DNA of 30,706 bases, taken from positions 1 through 30,706 of the forward strand of contig CAZJFS010000038.1 of assembly GCA_964545075.1 (NCBI GenBank). Direction: 5' to 3'. The notes below the pieces were generated by a model, which was not told the DNA's origin, made no database searches, and saw nothing but the letters and a program-made list of their open reading frames with translations. Below, one piece after another: positions 23,132 to 30,706 of the stretch. The position numbers were made by a program, and so were the translations under genes. Source of the stretch: DAOPXV01 sp035352535 (GTDB lineage: Bacteria > Muiribacteriota > UBA9980). How positions within the stretch are numbered: the stretch's first letter is position 1; each line of letters opens with the position of its first letter.

Positions 23132-24699
23132 TTACGTCCGGTCACCGTCGCCATGGCTTCCGATATTTTTCCTATAAGATCCCCGGTAGTCATCGAATAT
23201 TCAAAGACGTTGGCGAGGGCCAGATCTCCGGCCTTGCCATGTATATAACATGCGCATACCGCGGCATCCATTTGCGTCATTCCGAGCGCGAGAAATCCCG
23301 TGATAAGGCCGGCGAGAGCGTCGCCCATTCCGCCTTTTGCCATGGCGGGATTTCCGGAAGTGTTGATATATGTTTTTCCGGTAGGGTCGCATATTATCGT
23401 GCGGTGTCCCTTTAAAAGCGTGACGCAATTGTTTTCCGATGAAAAATTGCGGCTGATGTTAAGCCTGTCCATAAGGACGTTTTCAGGCTGGCAATCGATA
23501 AGGCTGGCCATTTCTCCGGTATGAGGAGTTATTACAAGCTTCAGTTCGCGGTTGGCCAGTATTTTTTCTTTGTGTTTTTTTAATCCGTGCAGGCCGTCGG
23601 CGTCGAGGCAGACCGGCACCTTGATTTTTGAAAGCAGTTCTCCGACGAAAGCTGAGGTGTCTTCGGTGTCCGTCATGCCCATTCCGAGGCCGACCGCGGT
23701 TATCTTGTTGATGGAGATGAATTCAAGCACGGATTCGATGTTTTCGAGCGAGGCTTTAATATATCCGTCTTTTGAGGATTTTAATCCTATGGTAATGGCG
23801 TCGGTATTATCCGATTGAGTTTCGGATAATATGGAATCAGGCACCATGACGAAAGATATGCCGGCCCCCGAGCGCAAAAGAGCGTTGCGGGCGATCTTCG
23901 CGGCTCCGCAATAAAGCTTCGAACCGCATATTAAAAGGGCTTTGCCGAAGCTTGATTTGTTCGAAGAACCGGGCCGCGCTGGAAGCTTGGATCCGACGAA
24001 GTTCTCCGTCGTGAGGTTGACCTTGAAATCCGGCGAATTCAAAAGCTGTTTGGGGATGCTGATGTCGGCTATATAAAATTTACCGATATAGTGGGAACCA
24101 GGGTCCAGGACGTGGCCGATCTTTGGCGCGGCGAACGTCACCGTGCATAAAGCTTTTATGGCGGCGCCCATTACGAGGCCCGTTGAACCGTCGATCCCGG
24201 ATGGTATGTCTACGGAAATTTTCGGCGCGGGAACGCTGTTGAGCCCGTTTATAAGCGCGAGATAAATGCCTTCGACATGTTTGGACAGGCCCGTGCCGAA
24301 AATGGCGTCGACGATGACGTCTGAAAAATTGGCTATATTCATCAGTTCATATATTGAGCCTTCCGTAGTGATTTCAAGGACGGGTATGTTCATTTTTTTT
24401 AATATTTCGAGATTTTCAGCTGAAACGCCTTTATATTTGGACGCGTTTTGGGTAATGGCGACGTTTACCGAAGAACCAAGATTGGAAAGGTGCCTTGCGA
24501 TCACGAAGCCGTCCCCTCCGTTGTTTCCGGGTCCGGAAACTATAAGCACGTTTTTTTTGTTTATTTCAGGGAACGTTTCGATAATGGCAAGCGTGGTTTG
24601 AAGGCCCGCATTCTCCATGAGGACTATCTCAGGTATCGAATAATTTCTCATCGCCGCCTGGTCAATTTTCTGCATCTGTCCGGCTGTTAATATCTTCAA
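23122..24699 (-). CDS. nnr: Bifunctional NAD(P)H-hydrate epimerase / dehydratase
   Basis: Repairs hydrated, inactive NADH and NADPH in the cytoplasm. The N-terminal YjeF_N epimerase shows GPGNNGGDGFVIARHL (56-71) and a DAIFGTGL stretch. The C-terminal ribokinase-like, ADP- or ATP-dependent dehydratase has the active-site signature GNPAMAKGGMGDALAG near 465-480 and PHTGEM. Length 525 fits the fused bacterial form. The start is TTG at 24699, supported by GGGAG about 10 nt upstream; it is followed by the conserved opening KILTAGQMQKID. It lies 38 nt after the heptose kinase gene and is the last gene of the leftward envelope unit. Confidence 0.94.
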   Translation of the reverse strand: MKILTAGQMQKIDQAAMRNYSIPEIVLMENAGLQTTLAIIETFPEINKKNVLIVSGPGNNGGDGFVIARHLSNLGSSVNVAITQNASKYKGVSAENLEILKKMNIPVLEITTEGSIYELMNIANFSDVIVDAIFGTGLSKHVEGIYLALINGLNSVPAPKISVDIPSGIDGSTGLVMGAAIKALCTVTFAAPKIGHVLDPGSHYIGKFYIADISIPKQLLNSPDFKVNLTTENFVGSKLPARPGSSNKSSFGKALLICGSKLYCGAAKIARNALLRSGAGISFVMVPDSILSETQSDNTDAITIGLKSSKDGYIKASLENIESVLEFISINKITAVGLGMGMTDTEDTSAFVGELLSKIKVPVCLDADGLHGLKKHKEKILANRELKLVITPHTGEMASLIDCQPENVLMDRLNISRNFSSENNCVTLLKGHRTIICDPTGKTYINTSGNPAMAKGGMGDALAGLITGFLALGMTQMDAAVCACYIHGKAGDLALANVFEYSMTTGDLIGKISEAMATVTGRNKK

Positions 24700-24737
24700 T
24701 TATAATCTCTCCCTTCGGTATAGTGGAATTCGGTTGA

Positions 24738-25748
24738 CTACTTTTTGAAACTTTTTATCGCGCGAAAAACCTGGTCGCATGTAACGGTTGAAGTTCCCAG
24801 CATTCCGACGACCTCTCCGGCGGCGAAATTGGATATCAGGGCCGCCGTCGGAAAATCAGCTCCGGCTATAAGCGCCATTGTAAAGGATGATATCACCGTG
24901 TCGCCGGCGCCAGTGACATCGTAAACGGCCCGAGCTACGGTCGGTATCATGAAAGTTTCGCCGTCTCCGGTGAAGAGGCACATGCCTTCTTCGCCCAGCG
25001 TTACAAGCAGCGAGGCGAGTGAAAGGTCATGCAATATCGATTTCCCTCCGGCCATGAGTTGCTCGCTCGTTTCGATTGGAATGCCGAGGACGTCGGAAAG
25101 CTCTTTCCGGTTGGGGGTTATTGAAGTCACGCCGCGATAGTGATAAAAGTTGGCGACCTTCGGGTCTACGGTGACTATCTTCTTGTTTTTTTGTAAAAAA
25201 GGAAGAAGCTCGGCCAGAAGGCTTTTGCTGACGAGACCTTTAGCGTAATCGGAAATTATGACCCCGTCGAATTTATTTAAATTATCCTTGAAATATTTCA
25301 TTATTTTGCCGCGGATGATTTCGGAGACCTCGTGGCGGGATTCGATGTCCGTCCTTGCTATCTGCTGGTTATGAGCTATAATTCGGGTTTTTAGCGTCGT
25401 CGGTCTGGCGTCGTCCGAAAAAACGGCCCGTGAATCAATGCCGAGTTTTTCAAACTCTTCGCAGGCGAGCCGGCCTATGCCGTCGCATCCGATGATGCCG
25501 CATAACGATACCGAACCGCCTAAAGACATGACGTTCTTGGCGACGTTAGCCGCGCCGCCGGGCCTGAACTCACGTTTGGACACTTCCACGACCGGCACCG
25601 GAGCTTCTGGCGATATGCGCGAGCACTTGCCGAAGAGATATTCGTCGATCATGACGTCTCCGACGATCACCATCCTGACTCCGCTGAATTTTTTAAAGAT
25701 GGATTCTAATTCGCTGGTACGTTCTTTTATATATTTTTTTATGACCAC
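24738..25748 (-). CDS. hldA: D-glycero-beta-D-manno-heptose-7-phosphate kinase (RfaE/HldE N-domain)
   Basis: PfkB-family sugar kinase that makes heptose 1,7-bisphosphate on the ADP-heptose pathway for LPS core or S-layer glycans. The 336 residues match the kinase domain of HldE: VIVGDVMIDEYLFG, SPEAPVPVVEV, PGGAANVAKNV, TPNRKEL and the catalytic VTGAGDT near 280. The C-terminal nucleotidyltransferase domain of bifunctional HldE is absent, and no separate gene for it is in the window. The start is GTG at 25748 with GAGGG five bases upstream. It lies 50 nt after the fibronectin-repeat gene. A related ribokinase-type substrate cannot be excluded, but the motifs fit RfaE best. Confidence 0.88.
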   Translation of the reverse strand: MVIKKYIKERTSELESIFKKFSGVRMVIVGDVMIDEYLFGKCSRISPEAPVPVVEVSKREFRPGGAANVAKNVMSLGGSVSLCGIIGCDGIGRLACEEFEKLGIDSRAVFSDDARPTTLKTRIIAHNQQIARTDIESRHEVSEIIRGKIMKYFKDNLNKFDGVIISDYAKGLVSKSLLAELLPFLQKNKKIVTVDPKVANFYHYRGVTSITPNRKELSDVLGIPIETSEQLMAGGKSILHDLSLASLLVTLGEEGMCLFTGDGETFMIPTVARAVYDVTGAGDTVISSFTMALIAGADFPTAALISNFAAGEVVGMLGTSTVTCDQVFRAIKSFKK

Positions 25749-25798
25749 TTTTTCCCTCTTTCCTTCGAAAAATTATCCGGCGTCCGAAGCGCCGCGGG

Positions 25799-28234
25799 TT
25801 AATTGACCTTAGATTTTTCAAGATTGGGCGGTTTTTTCATATTTTTGGCGAAATTATACCAGGCCTTCCAGTGTTTTTTGTCGAAGCAGAAACTCTGCAT
25901 GACATTCGCCGTTTCAGTGTCGAACGAGAAGAGATAGAACCCTTTTTCGTCTGACGTTATGCAGTATTTCGTGAAGTCCGAGTCTAAAGGCGGCGGCACT
26001 ACCTTGAGGCCGCACAGGTTCCACCTTAAAAAAGTCTCCAGGTCGCGGCTGAAGGAATAGTAAGCCGATGACGTTTTTGGATTATACGCGAACGCCATGA
26101 TCGTTTTTTCATCCTTTTCAAAGGACATGTGGCAGTTGGAACCGAAATTTGGCGGCAGTTCTATCCTGTTGAAAAGCATCTGCCATGTTCCGAAGGTTTT
26201 CTCGTCCGGCGTGTTGGTGAAATAAAGATCGAGAGTTTCGGGATTATAGCAGAATATGAGTATCCCGCTCGTCCATTTTTGAACTGAAATCTGCGCCATG
26301 CGGCCGAAGTTGGGCGGTCTCGACGGCAGTTTCAGGGTTTCGGACCATGAGGACCAGCTTATATTGTCCTGGCTTTTCGTATATGAGATGCTCATGCCGT
26401 TGAGGTTTATGCTGTAGCAGTAAGTATACGGATAATTTTTCATGTATGCGCGCGAAAAGGATATTTGATTCGGAAAACGCGCCGTCGCGAAAGTTTCGTT
26501 GGAAGCCACCGACTCGTTTCGGGATTCGTCGAATGCCGCCACGCGGTAGTAATATTTTACGCCCATGGCAAGGTGCTCATCCGAATAAGAAGGCTTTTCA
26601 AGATTTTTAATCTCGGCTATGAGCGCGTATTTGTCTTCGCCTTCGGCGCGTCTGTAAATGAAATAACCAAGCAGGTCGCGGTCGCTCTTATTTTTTTTCC
26701 ATTTGATTTCGATCTTTTTCAGGTGAGAGACTCCAGTCACTCCGTCGACTTTTTTCGGCGCCGATTTATCGCGCGGTATTCCGTCTGAAATTTCAGTGGG
26801 CTTGCTTTCATTGCCTTTTTTATCGAAGGCGACCACGTAATAATAATAAGGCATTCCATTGTAAAGTCCGTTATCGGTGTATTCGTATATCGTCGGATAA
26901 AAACCAGTCGTTGCGCCTTCCCGCTCCTTTTTCTTTTTAGACGAAAACATTTGTTCGGCGGCCGCCTTGGGGCTTCTGATCTCCGCGACGGCTATGTATT
27001 TTGGAAAGGCGGTGGACTTACGGTAAATTCTATAGCCGCCCAGGTCGTTGTCGAAATCCGGCACCTGCGCCCATTCTATGCGCATCGCCGCGTTCATCGA
27101 AACAGTCTTTATGTAGCTCGGAGTTTTAGGCGGAGTGAAATCGACCGGCGACGTTTTTACTTCGAACGAGCGCGCCGATTCGTTGCCGGAAAAATCGACG
27201 GCCGTGACGTCGAAAATGTATATCTTGCCGTTCTTAAGCTTGGTGACTTCGAATGAATTAAGAAACGAATCGTTAGCCGCTATTGTGGCGATGCATTTCA
27301 TTTTCGCTCCGGGCTTGAGTTCGCCTTCGTGCATGTAAATTCTGTGAAATTCGACGTCTTTGTCTGAAGGGCGCTGCCACGTGAGCGTGACCGAATTATT
27401 TCCGGGTAAGGATTTCAGGTTTTGAGGAGCGGCCGGCGGAGAAGAGTCGCGTGGTTTTCCCGCGACCTCGTCCGACTCCCGGCTTTCATTTCCTGCTTTA
27501 TCCACGATTTTAATGGAGTAAAGGTATGTTTTGCCGTTTATGATCTCGGAATCAACCAGCTGGCATATGCCGCTTTGTTTTATTCTGGCGACCACTTCAG
27601 GCTCTCCGCCGACGCCTTCGGCGCGCAGAATCTGATATTCATTGAAATCGTCCGCGATATAAGGCTGCCACATGATCTTCACGAAGCCGTCGCCGCTCGT
27701 GACTTCAGGCCTGCGCGGCCTTTTCGGCCTGTTGATGTCGCGCGTCATCGCCCGGAATTGAGCGATATATTCGTGAAGTCCGTTTTCGCGGTCGGCTATC
27801 ATTATCTTATAGTAATATACCGAATCGTTCTGAAGGTCAAAATCTTCGTATTTATAATGGCCTTCGCTGTTAGCTTTTATCTTTTGGCATAAGACGAAAT
27901 TCAATTTTGCGTTTTTGCTTTTAAAGACATGATATTCTCTGACTTCCGCGCCGCGTTTTTTTATGCCGGTTTCGAGTAGTTGGCCTGATTTCGGGCCGCG
28001 CCAGCCGATGACTATCTTGTCGTCGAGTTCGTCGACGGTCAGGCCGCCGGTTTGAGGAAGTTCGGACGCGGAAATATCCGCACCCGCTTCCTGATGCGTT
28101 CCAGTATCCGTCAACACGTCTTTTATTGAAGGTTTTTCAGCCGCCGCATTGCCGCCCATAAACACCGAAAGAGAAAAAATGAAAATTATCGATAAAACGG
28201 AATGTGTTTTAATATTTTTGATCAGTAAGTTCAC
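25799..28234 (-). CDS. Secreted protein with five fibronectin type III domains and a BNR-like C-terminus
   Basis: A signal peptide (residues 1-32, ending NAAAE) leads to five successive fibronectin type III domains, each with the W/Y-framed pattern (KIVIGWRG, VKIMWQPY, VTLTWQRP, MRIEWAQV, IEIKWKKN, each followed by a YxIxR-type strand). The last 210 residues hold three related beta units with WSSWSETL, FGTWQML and WKAWYNF spacing and PPNFG motifs, like sialidase/BNR propeller blades, without visible catalytic residues. It is likely an exported adhesion or polysaccharide-contact protein. The start is GTG at 28234 with AGGTGG six bases upstream. It lies 47 nt downstream of the lytic transglycosylase gene. 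Confidence 0.88.
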   Translation of the reverse strand: MNLLIKNIKTHSVLSIIFIFSLSVFMGGNAAAEKPSIKDVLTDTGTHQEAGADISASELPQTGGLTVDELDDKIVIGWRGPKSGQLLETGIKKRGAEVREYHVFKSKNAKLNFVLCQKIKANSEGHYKYEDFDLQNDSVYYYKIMIADRENGLHEYIAQFRAMTRDINRPKRPRRPEVTSGDGFVKIMWQPYIADDFNEYQILRAEGVGGEPEVVARIKQSGICQLVDSEIINGKTYLYSIKIVDKAGNESRESDEVAGKPRDSSPPAAPQNLKSLPGNNSVTLTWQRPSDKDVEFHRIYMHEGELKPGAKMKCIATIAANDSFLNSFEVTKLKNGKIYIFDVTAVDFSGNESARSFEVKTSPVDFTPPKTPSYIKTVSMNAAMRIEWAQVPDFDNDLGGYRIYRKSTAFPKYIAVAEIRSPKAAAEQMFSSKKKKEREGATTGFYPTIYEYTDNGLYNGMPYYYYVVAFDKKGNESKPTEISDGIPRDKSAPKKVDGVTGVSHLKKIEIKWKKNKSDRDLLGYFIYRRAEGEDKYALIAEIKNLEKPSYSDEHLAMGVKYYYRVAAFDESRNESVASNETFATARFPNQISFSRAYMKNYPYTYCYSINLNGMSISYTKSQDNISWSSWSETLKLPSRPPNFGRMAQISVQKWTSGILIFCYNPETLDLYFTNTPDEKTFGTWQMLFNRIELPPNFGSNCHMSFEKDEKTIMAFAYNPKTSSAYYSFSRDLETFLRWNLCGLKVVPPPLDSDFTKYCITSDEKGFYLFSFDTETANVMQSFCFDKKHWKAWYNFAKNMKKPPNLEKSKVN

Positions 28235-28281
28235 CTTTGCCCACCTGATTATGAAATTTTTCAGACTTTTTTGCGCCCGGA

Positions 28282-29586
28282 TTAATAATTGTTCATCCGG
28301 CTCATTATCTTTCCCGAGTATCTGTGAGCCTGCGCGCAGTCCATGTTCCCGGCTCCGGCATTATATTCGCGGAGCATCTTGTCAATGTTTCCACCGTATT
28401 TCACGAGATATTTATGCAGTTTTTTGCATGTATATTTAATATTCACTTCCGGATCGAAAAGATTTACGCCGCGCGCGAAGTCATTTACCGATTCCTGCAT
28501 GAAGCCTATTACGTAAGATCCGTCATTCGGGTATGTCGCCATGTTGAGCGAGGTTAAGACCTTTCCGCCCCTCATCTGCGTTCCGGAAGATTCGGTTTCT
28601 ATAAGCGCTCTTAAAAGCTTTTTTGCGACGCTGACGGAAATCACGCCGCCTTTTTCTTTTTTCTTTTTCGAACTCTTTCCGGTTGGAAGTTTCATTGAAT
28701 AAGCGCCGCCATAAGCCAATATGTTGGCGCCATCGGTTATCCAGTCGCCGAAATTTTTATGGGTTTTCGACAGATTTCCCGAATCGTATTTTTCAATGAC
28801 CTCATTTATAAAATTGCCGACGATAAAAACGGTCATTTTTATCCGTCCGTCAAGTTCGTCTTTAGATTTGTTTTTGGGTTCTGAAATTTTTTTGAGTTTT
28901 CCGGTTTTAACGTAAGGCTGATACAGCGTGCGAAACATTGAAAGCGATTTAAGGTTAACGCGTTCCATCACCTGTCGCGCGAGCTTCATGTCAACCTGAT
29001 TATAACTTTGCGGAAGCTTTAATGAATATCTGTTGGTTTTTTTAGGCCGTGTTTTTTGAGTTTTTTCATAGCTCTGTTTTATCTCTGAGGCAAGTTCCTT
29101 TATTTTTTTGAGCTTTTCTCCGCTTTTAACTTCGGAATTTTCCTCGAGCGTGAGGCCGCCGAGCTTGAAACGGGTTGAATTTATAACGACTTCATCGGTG
29201 CTTTCGCGCTGATTTTTAGATTTTACGCTTGCGGAAGTTTTATCGTCTTTTGATTTTTTATCATCTATGCTTTTGTTTGGACTTTTTCCGGAAGTTTCAG
29301 TTTTCTTTTTTGGGGAAGTTTCAGCCGGTTTAAGGTCTTTTTTATCTTTACTCTGTTTTTTATTCGAAGCGGTTTCTTTTTTCTTTTTATCGCGGCTTTT
29401 ATCGGCGGAACTATTTTGAGCTTTTTTAACTTTCTTTTTATCGTTTTTTATCGTCTCTTTTTTTGAATCCGCTGCTTTTTCTTCAGCCAGGGCCTTATAA
29501 TGAATGCTGAATAAGTCAAGCGTGCAAAGACAGATGAAAAGCGATAAAGTTATGATTAAAGCTTTAAAATTTCTGCATACTTTCAT
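28282..29586 (-). CDS. Secreted lytic transglycosylase (SLT domain) with Lys-rich linker
   Basis: Cleaves the glycan strands of peptidoglycan. A signal peptide (about residues 1-34) is followed by a highly charged Lys/Ser/Asp linker of about 100 residues, a helical middle, and a C-terminal SLT-type domain. The catalytic Glu lies in ALIETESSG, followed by the VIGFMQES motif and the closing LREYNAGAGNM. The linker may bind anionic wall or membrane polymers. The start ATG at 29586 has GGGGG about six bases upstream. A weak promoter (TTTACG-N18-GATAAT) precedes it. It is first in a unit with the fibronectin protein, hldA and nnr. Confidence 0.87.
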   Translation of the reverse strand: MKVCRNFKALIITLSLFICLCTLDLFSIHYKALAEEKAADSKKETIKNDKKKVKKAQNSSADKSRDKKKKETASNKKQSKDKKDLKPAETSPKKKTETSGKSPNKSIDDKKSKDDKTSASVKSKNQRESTDEVVINSTRFKLGGLTLEENSEVKSGEKLKKIKELASEIKQSYEKTQKTRPKKTNRYSLKLPQSYNQVDMKLARQVMERVNLKSLSMFRTLYQPYVKTGKLKKISEPKNKSKDELDGRIKMTVFIVGNFINEVIEKYDSGNLSKTHKNFGDWITDGANILAYGGAYSMKLPTGKSSKKKKEKGGVISVSVAKKLLRALIETESSGTQMRGGKVLTSLNMATYPNDGSYVIGFMQESVNDFARGVNLFDPEVNIKYTCKKLHKYLVKYGGNIDKMLREYNAGAGNMDCAQAHRYSGKIMSRMNNY

Positions 29587-29603
29587 ACCTACCCCCGGTT
29601 ATT

Positions 29604-29633
29604 ATTATCTATGCGTTTGCAAAGTACCGTAAA
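29604..29633 (-). promoter_or_regulatory. Weak candidate promoter of the envelope unit
   Basis: Reading leftward: TTTACG (29633-29628), 18-bp spacer, GATAAT (29609-29604), about 18 bases before the transglycosylase ATG. Confidence 0.38.
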
Positions 29634-29691
29634 TTTCAGGGAATTTTTTGAAATATCTCAAAGATCTCTAAGCGAGGCTACAATGCTTTAA

Positions 29692-29768
29692 ATTAAAAAC
29701 GCCAGCTTTTAGCCTTTACAACGTTTATGTATTACGCTAAGGTAATACCGCTCTGCTAAAAACTGGCG
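29692..29768 (-). terminator. Branched terminator or small structured RNA after tRNA-Leu
   Basis: A 14-bp outer stem (29755-29768 with 29700-29713, one G-T wobble) is followed by a T-run on the minus strand. Its 41-nt loop contains an inner perfect stem, GTATTAC (29748-29742) with GTAATAC (29735-29729). It begins 13 nt after the tRNA. Confidence 0.75.
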
Positions 29769-29780
29769 ATCCTAATGAAA

Positions 29781-29864
29781 TGCCGAAGTCCGGACTTGAA
29801 CCGGAACGGGGTTGCCCCCAGTGGATTTTGAGTCCACCGCGTCTGCCAATTTCACCACTCCGGC
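29781..29864 (-). tRNA. tRNA-Leu (anticodon CAA)
   Basis: 84-nt class II tRNA: acceptor GCCGGAG/CTTCGGC with one G-T pair, anticodon arm GTGGA-CTCAAAA-TCCAC with anticodon CAA, a long variable arm (GGGG-CAA-CCCC core), T loop TTCAAGT, and discriminator A. The 3' CCA is not encoded. It lies 78 nt downstream of trmL, on the same strand. Confidence 0.96.
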
Positions 29865-29878
29865 AATAACTAGGGCTA

Positions 29879-29907
29879 ATTATATCATATATTCTTATAT
29901 AAGTCAA
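29879..29907 (-). promoter_or_regulatory. Promoter of tRNA-Leu
   Basis: Reading leftward: TTGACT (29907-29902), 17-bp spacer, TATAAT (29884-29879), fifteen bases before the mature tRNA. Confidence 0.85.
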
Positions 29908-29942
29908 TATTTGCTTTAAATTAATTTTTGCGGCGTTTGAAT

Positions 29943-30491
29943 TTATGCCAGGCCGTTTTTTTTATTGACGCTGTGAATTGCGTTATGGACTATTATTCCG
30001 CAGGAGGTCGAAAGGTTGAGAGATCTGACCTTGCTGTTGAGCGGTATGCGCACGCAGGTATCCTCGTATTGTTTCAATATATCTTTTGGGATTCCGCGGC
30101 TTTCAGGGCCGAAAACGAGATAGTCGCCTTTTTCATATTGAAAATCATAATACAGGCATTTTCCACGTTTCGTGGCCATTATAAAACGCGGCGGAACCGT
30201 GGATTTTTTTCTCGCGAATTCGGTAAAAGCCTCGAAATTTTCGTGGCTTATAATTTCGACCTTGTCCCAGTAGTCGACGGCCGCGCGCCTGAAATGCTTG
30301 TCGGAAGTGATTTCGAAGCCGGGTTTTCCGACTATGTGAAGCGTCAGGTTTGAAGCGTAGCATAACCGGGATATATTTCCGGCGTTAGGCGCGATCTCAG
30401 GTTCTATTAAAACGACGGAAAGTCCGGTTTCGAAGAGTTTTTCATCCGGTGAAGGCGCGTCCGGAACGTTTTTTGGCGTGTTCATATCCAT
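29943..30491 (-). CDS. trmL: tRNA (cytidine/uridine-34 2'-O)-methyltransferase, SPOUT family
   Basis: SAM-dependent methylation of the wobble ribose, in E. coli on tRNA-Leu(CAA) and tRNA-Leu(UAA). The 182 residues show the SPOUT knot motifs: VVLIEPEIAPNAGNISRLC, LVFGPESRGIP and the knot IPLNSKVRSLNLSTSCGI. About 20 extra residues precede the usual start, yet no other canonical in-frame start exists before the core, so ATG 30491 (or 30485) is used. The promoter at 30529-30501 would start transcription near 30494, leaving almost no leader. Downstream on the same strand lies tRNA-Leu(CAA), a known type of TrmL substrate. Confidence 0.93.
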   Translation of the reverse strand: MDMNTPKNVPDAPSPDEKLFETGLSVVLIEPEIAPNAGNISRLCYASNLTLHIVGKPGFEITSDKHFRRAAVDYWDKVEIISHENFEAFTEFARKKSTVPPRFIMATKRGKCLYYDFQYEKGDYLVFGPESRGIPKDILKQYEDTCVRIPLNSKVRSLNLSTSCGIIVHNAIHSVNKKNGLA

Positions 30492-30500
30492 AACGGCTGA

Positions 30501-30529
30501 ATTATAACAAGTTTTGATTTTTTTTTCAA
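30501..30529 (-). promoter_or_regulatory. Promoter of trmL
   Basis: Reading leftward: TTGAAA (30529-30524), 17-bp spacer, TATAAT (30506-30501), only ten bases from the ATG at 30491. Confidence 0.82.
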
Positions 30530-30637
30530 GTTTTTTTATCTTTTTTTCCTATTGAACCGCTTCGATTTTTTCGTTTTTTTTTGTGCCGCGGGTTCTAATT
30601 AAAAAACGGTTTTTATGGGACTGCTTTTGAATGATAA

Positions 30638-30666
30638 TTGACATTAATGTAATATTTTGATAAAAT
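30638..30666 (+). promoter_or_regulatory. Promoter reading out of the window
   Basis: TTGACA (30638-30643), 17-bp spacer, TAAAAT (30661-30666). No coding start is seen before the right edge; a short GCATTT/AAATGC hairpin at 30684-30701 would lie in its leader. Confidence 0.75.
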
Positions 30667-30706
30667 TAAGTAAAACGGCTGAGCATTTATTTTTAAATGC
30701 GAATTC

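Noticed and set aside
30701..30706. GAATTC at the right end as a cloning boundary
   Set aside because: A six-base site at the edge can occur by chance, and nothing else suggests vector sequence.

Overview
This window looks like chromosomal DNA from an uncultured, probably anaerobic, diderm bacterium. An aldehyde:ferredoxin oxidoreductase with a four-cluster ferredoxin points to anaerobic metabolism. A heptose-phosphate kinase, a secreted lytic transglycosylase and several exported proteins point to a cell envelope with LPS and peptidoglycan. The run of 10 N at 12596-12605 marks a draft assembly, probably metagenome-derived. The gene mix would fit a poorly sampled phylum (Riflebacteria- or Wallbacteria-like), but that placement is a guess. 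There is no CRISPR array, transposase, prophage or rRNA.

Layout. (1) 1-2642 (+): the 3' part of a large membrane-anchored protein of unknown function. (2) 14615-2809 (-): a tight six-gene transcription unit. In order it holds a single-pass membrane protein with a long Ala/Thr-rich linker, an intact DinG-type helicase, a DEDDh exonuclease fused to a DinG-like domain that has lost its ATPase motifs, a B12-binding radical SAM protein that seems to start at ATT, its DUF2344 partner, and an RNase E/G. (3) 14745-16523 (+): an exported protein with amphipathic helical repeats and a Gly-rich tail, behind a perfect sigma70-type promoter and a structured leader of about 170 nt. (4) 16699-18872 (+): polyferredoxin plus AOR. 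(5) 19881-19039 (-): a PHP phosphatase. (6) 20149-20077 (-): tRNA-Ala(GGC). (7) 20287-23010 (+): a hybrid histidine kinase. (8) 29586-23122 (-): lytic transglycosylase, fibronectin-III protein, heptose kinase and NAD(P)HX repair enzyme. (9) 30491-29781 (-): trmL followed by tRNA-Leu(CAA), a tRNA type that TrmL modifies. (10) A promoter at 30638-30666 (+) reads out of the window.

The most interesting locus is the DinG pair at 6974-12058. Both proteins keep the Fe-S cysteine spacing C-x4-C-x5-C, but only the upstream one keeps Walker A, DEAH, the FWEGID-type motif and the full GRxxR motif. The downstream one has the exonuclease domain instead. This suggests division of labour between a helicase and a nuclease with a dead helicase-like domain.

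Promoters here are unusually easy to read. Seven sites match TTGACA/TATAAT closely with exactly 17-bp spacers, and they help settle several start codons. Non-ATG starts (TTG, GTG and apparently ATT) are frequent.
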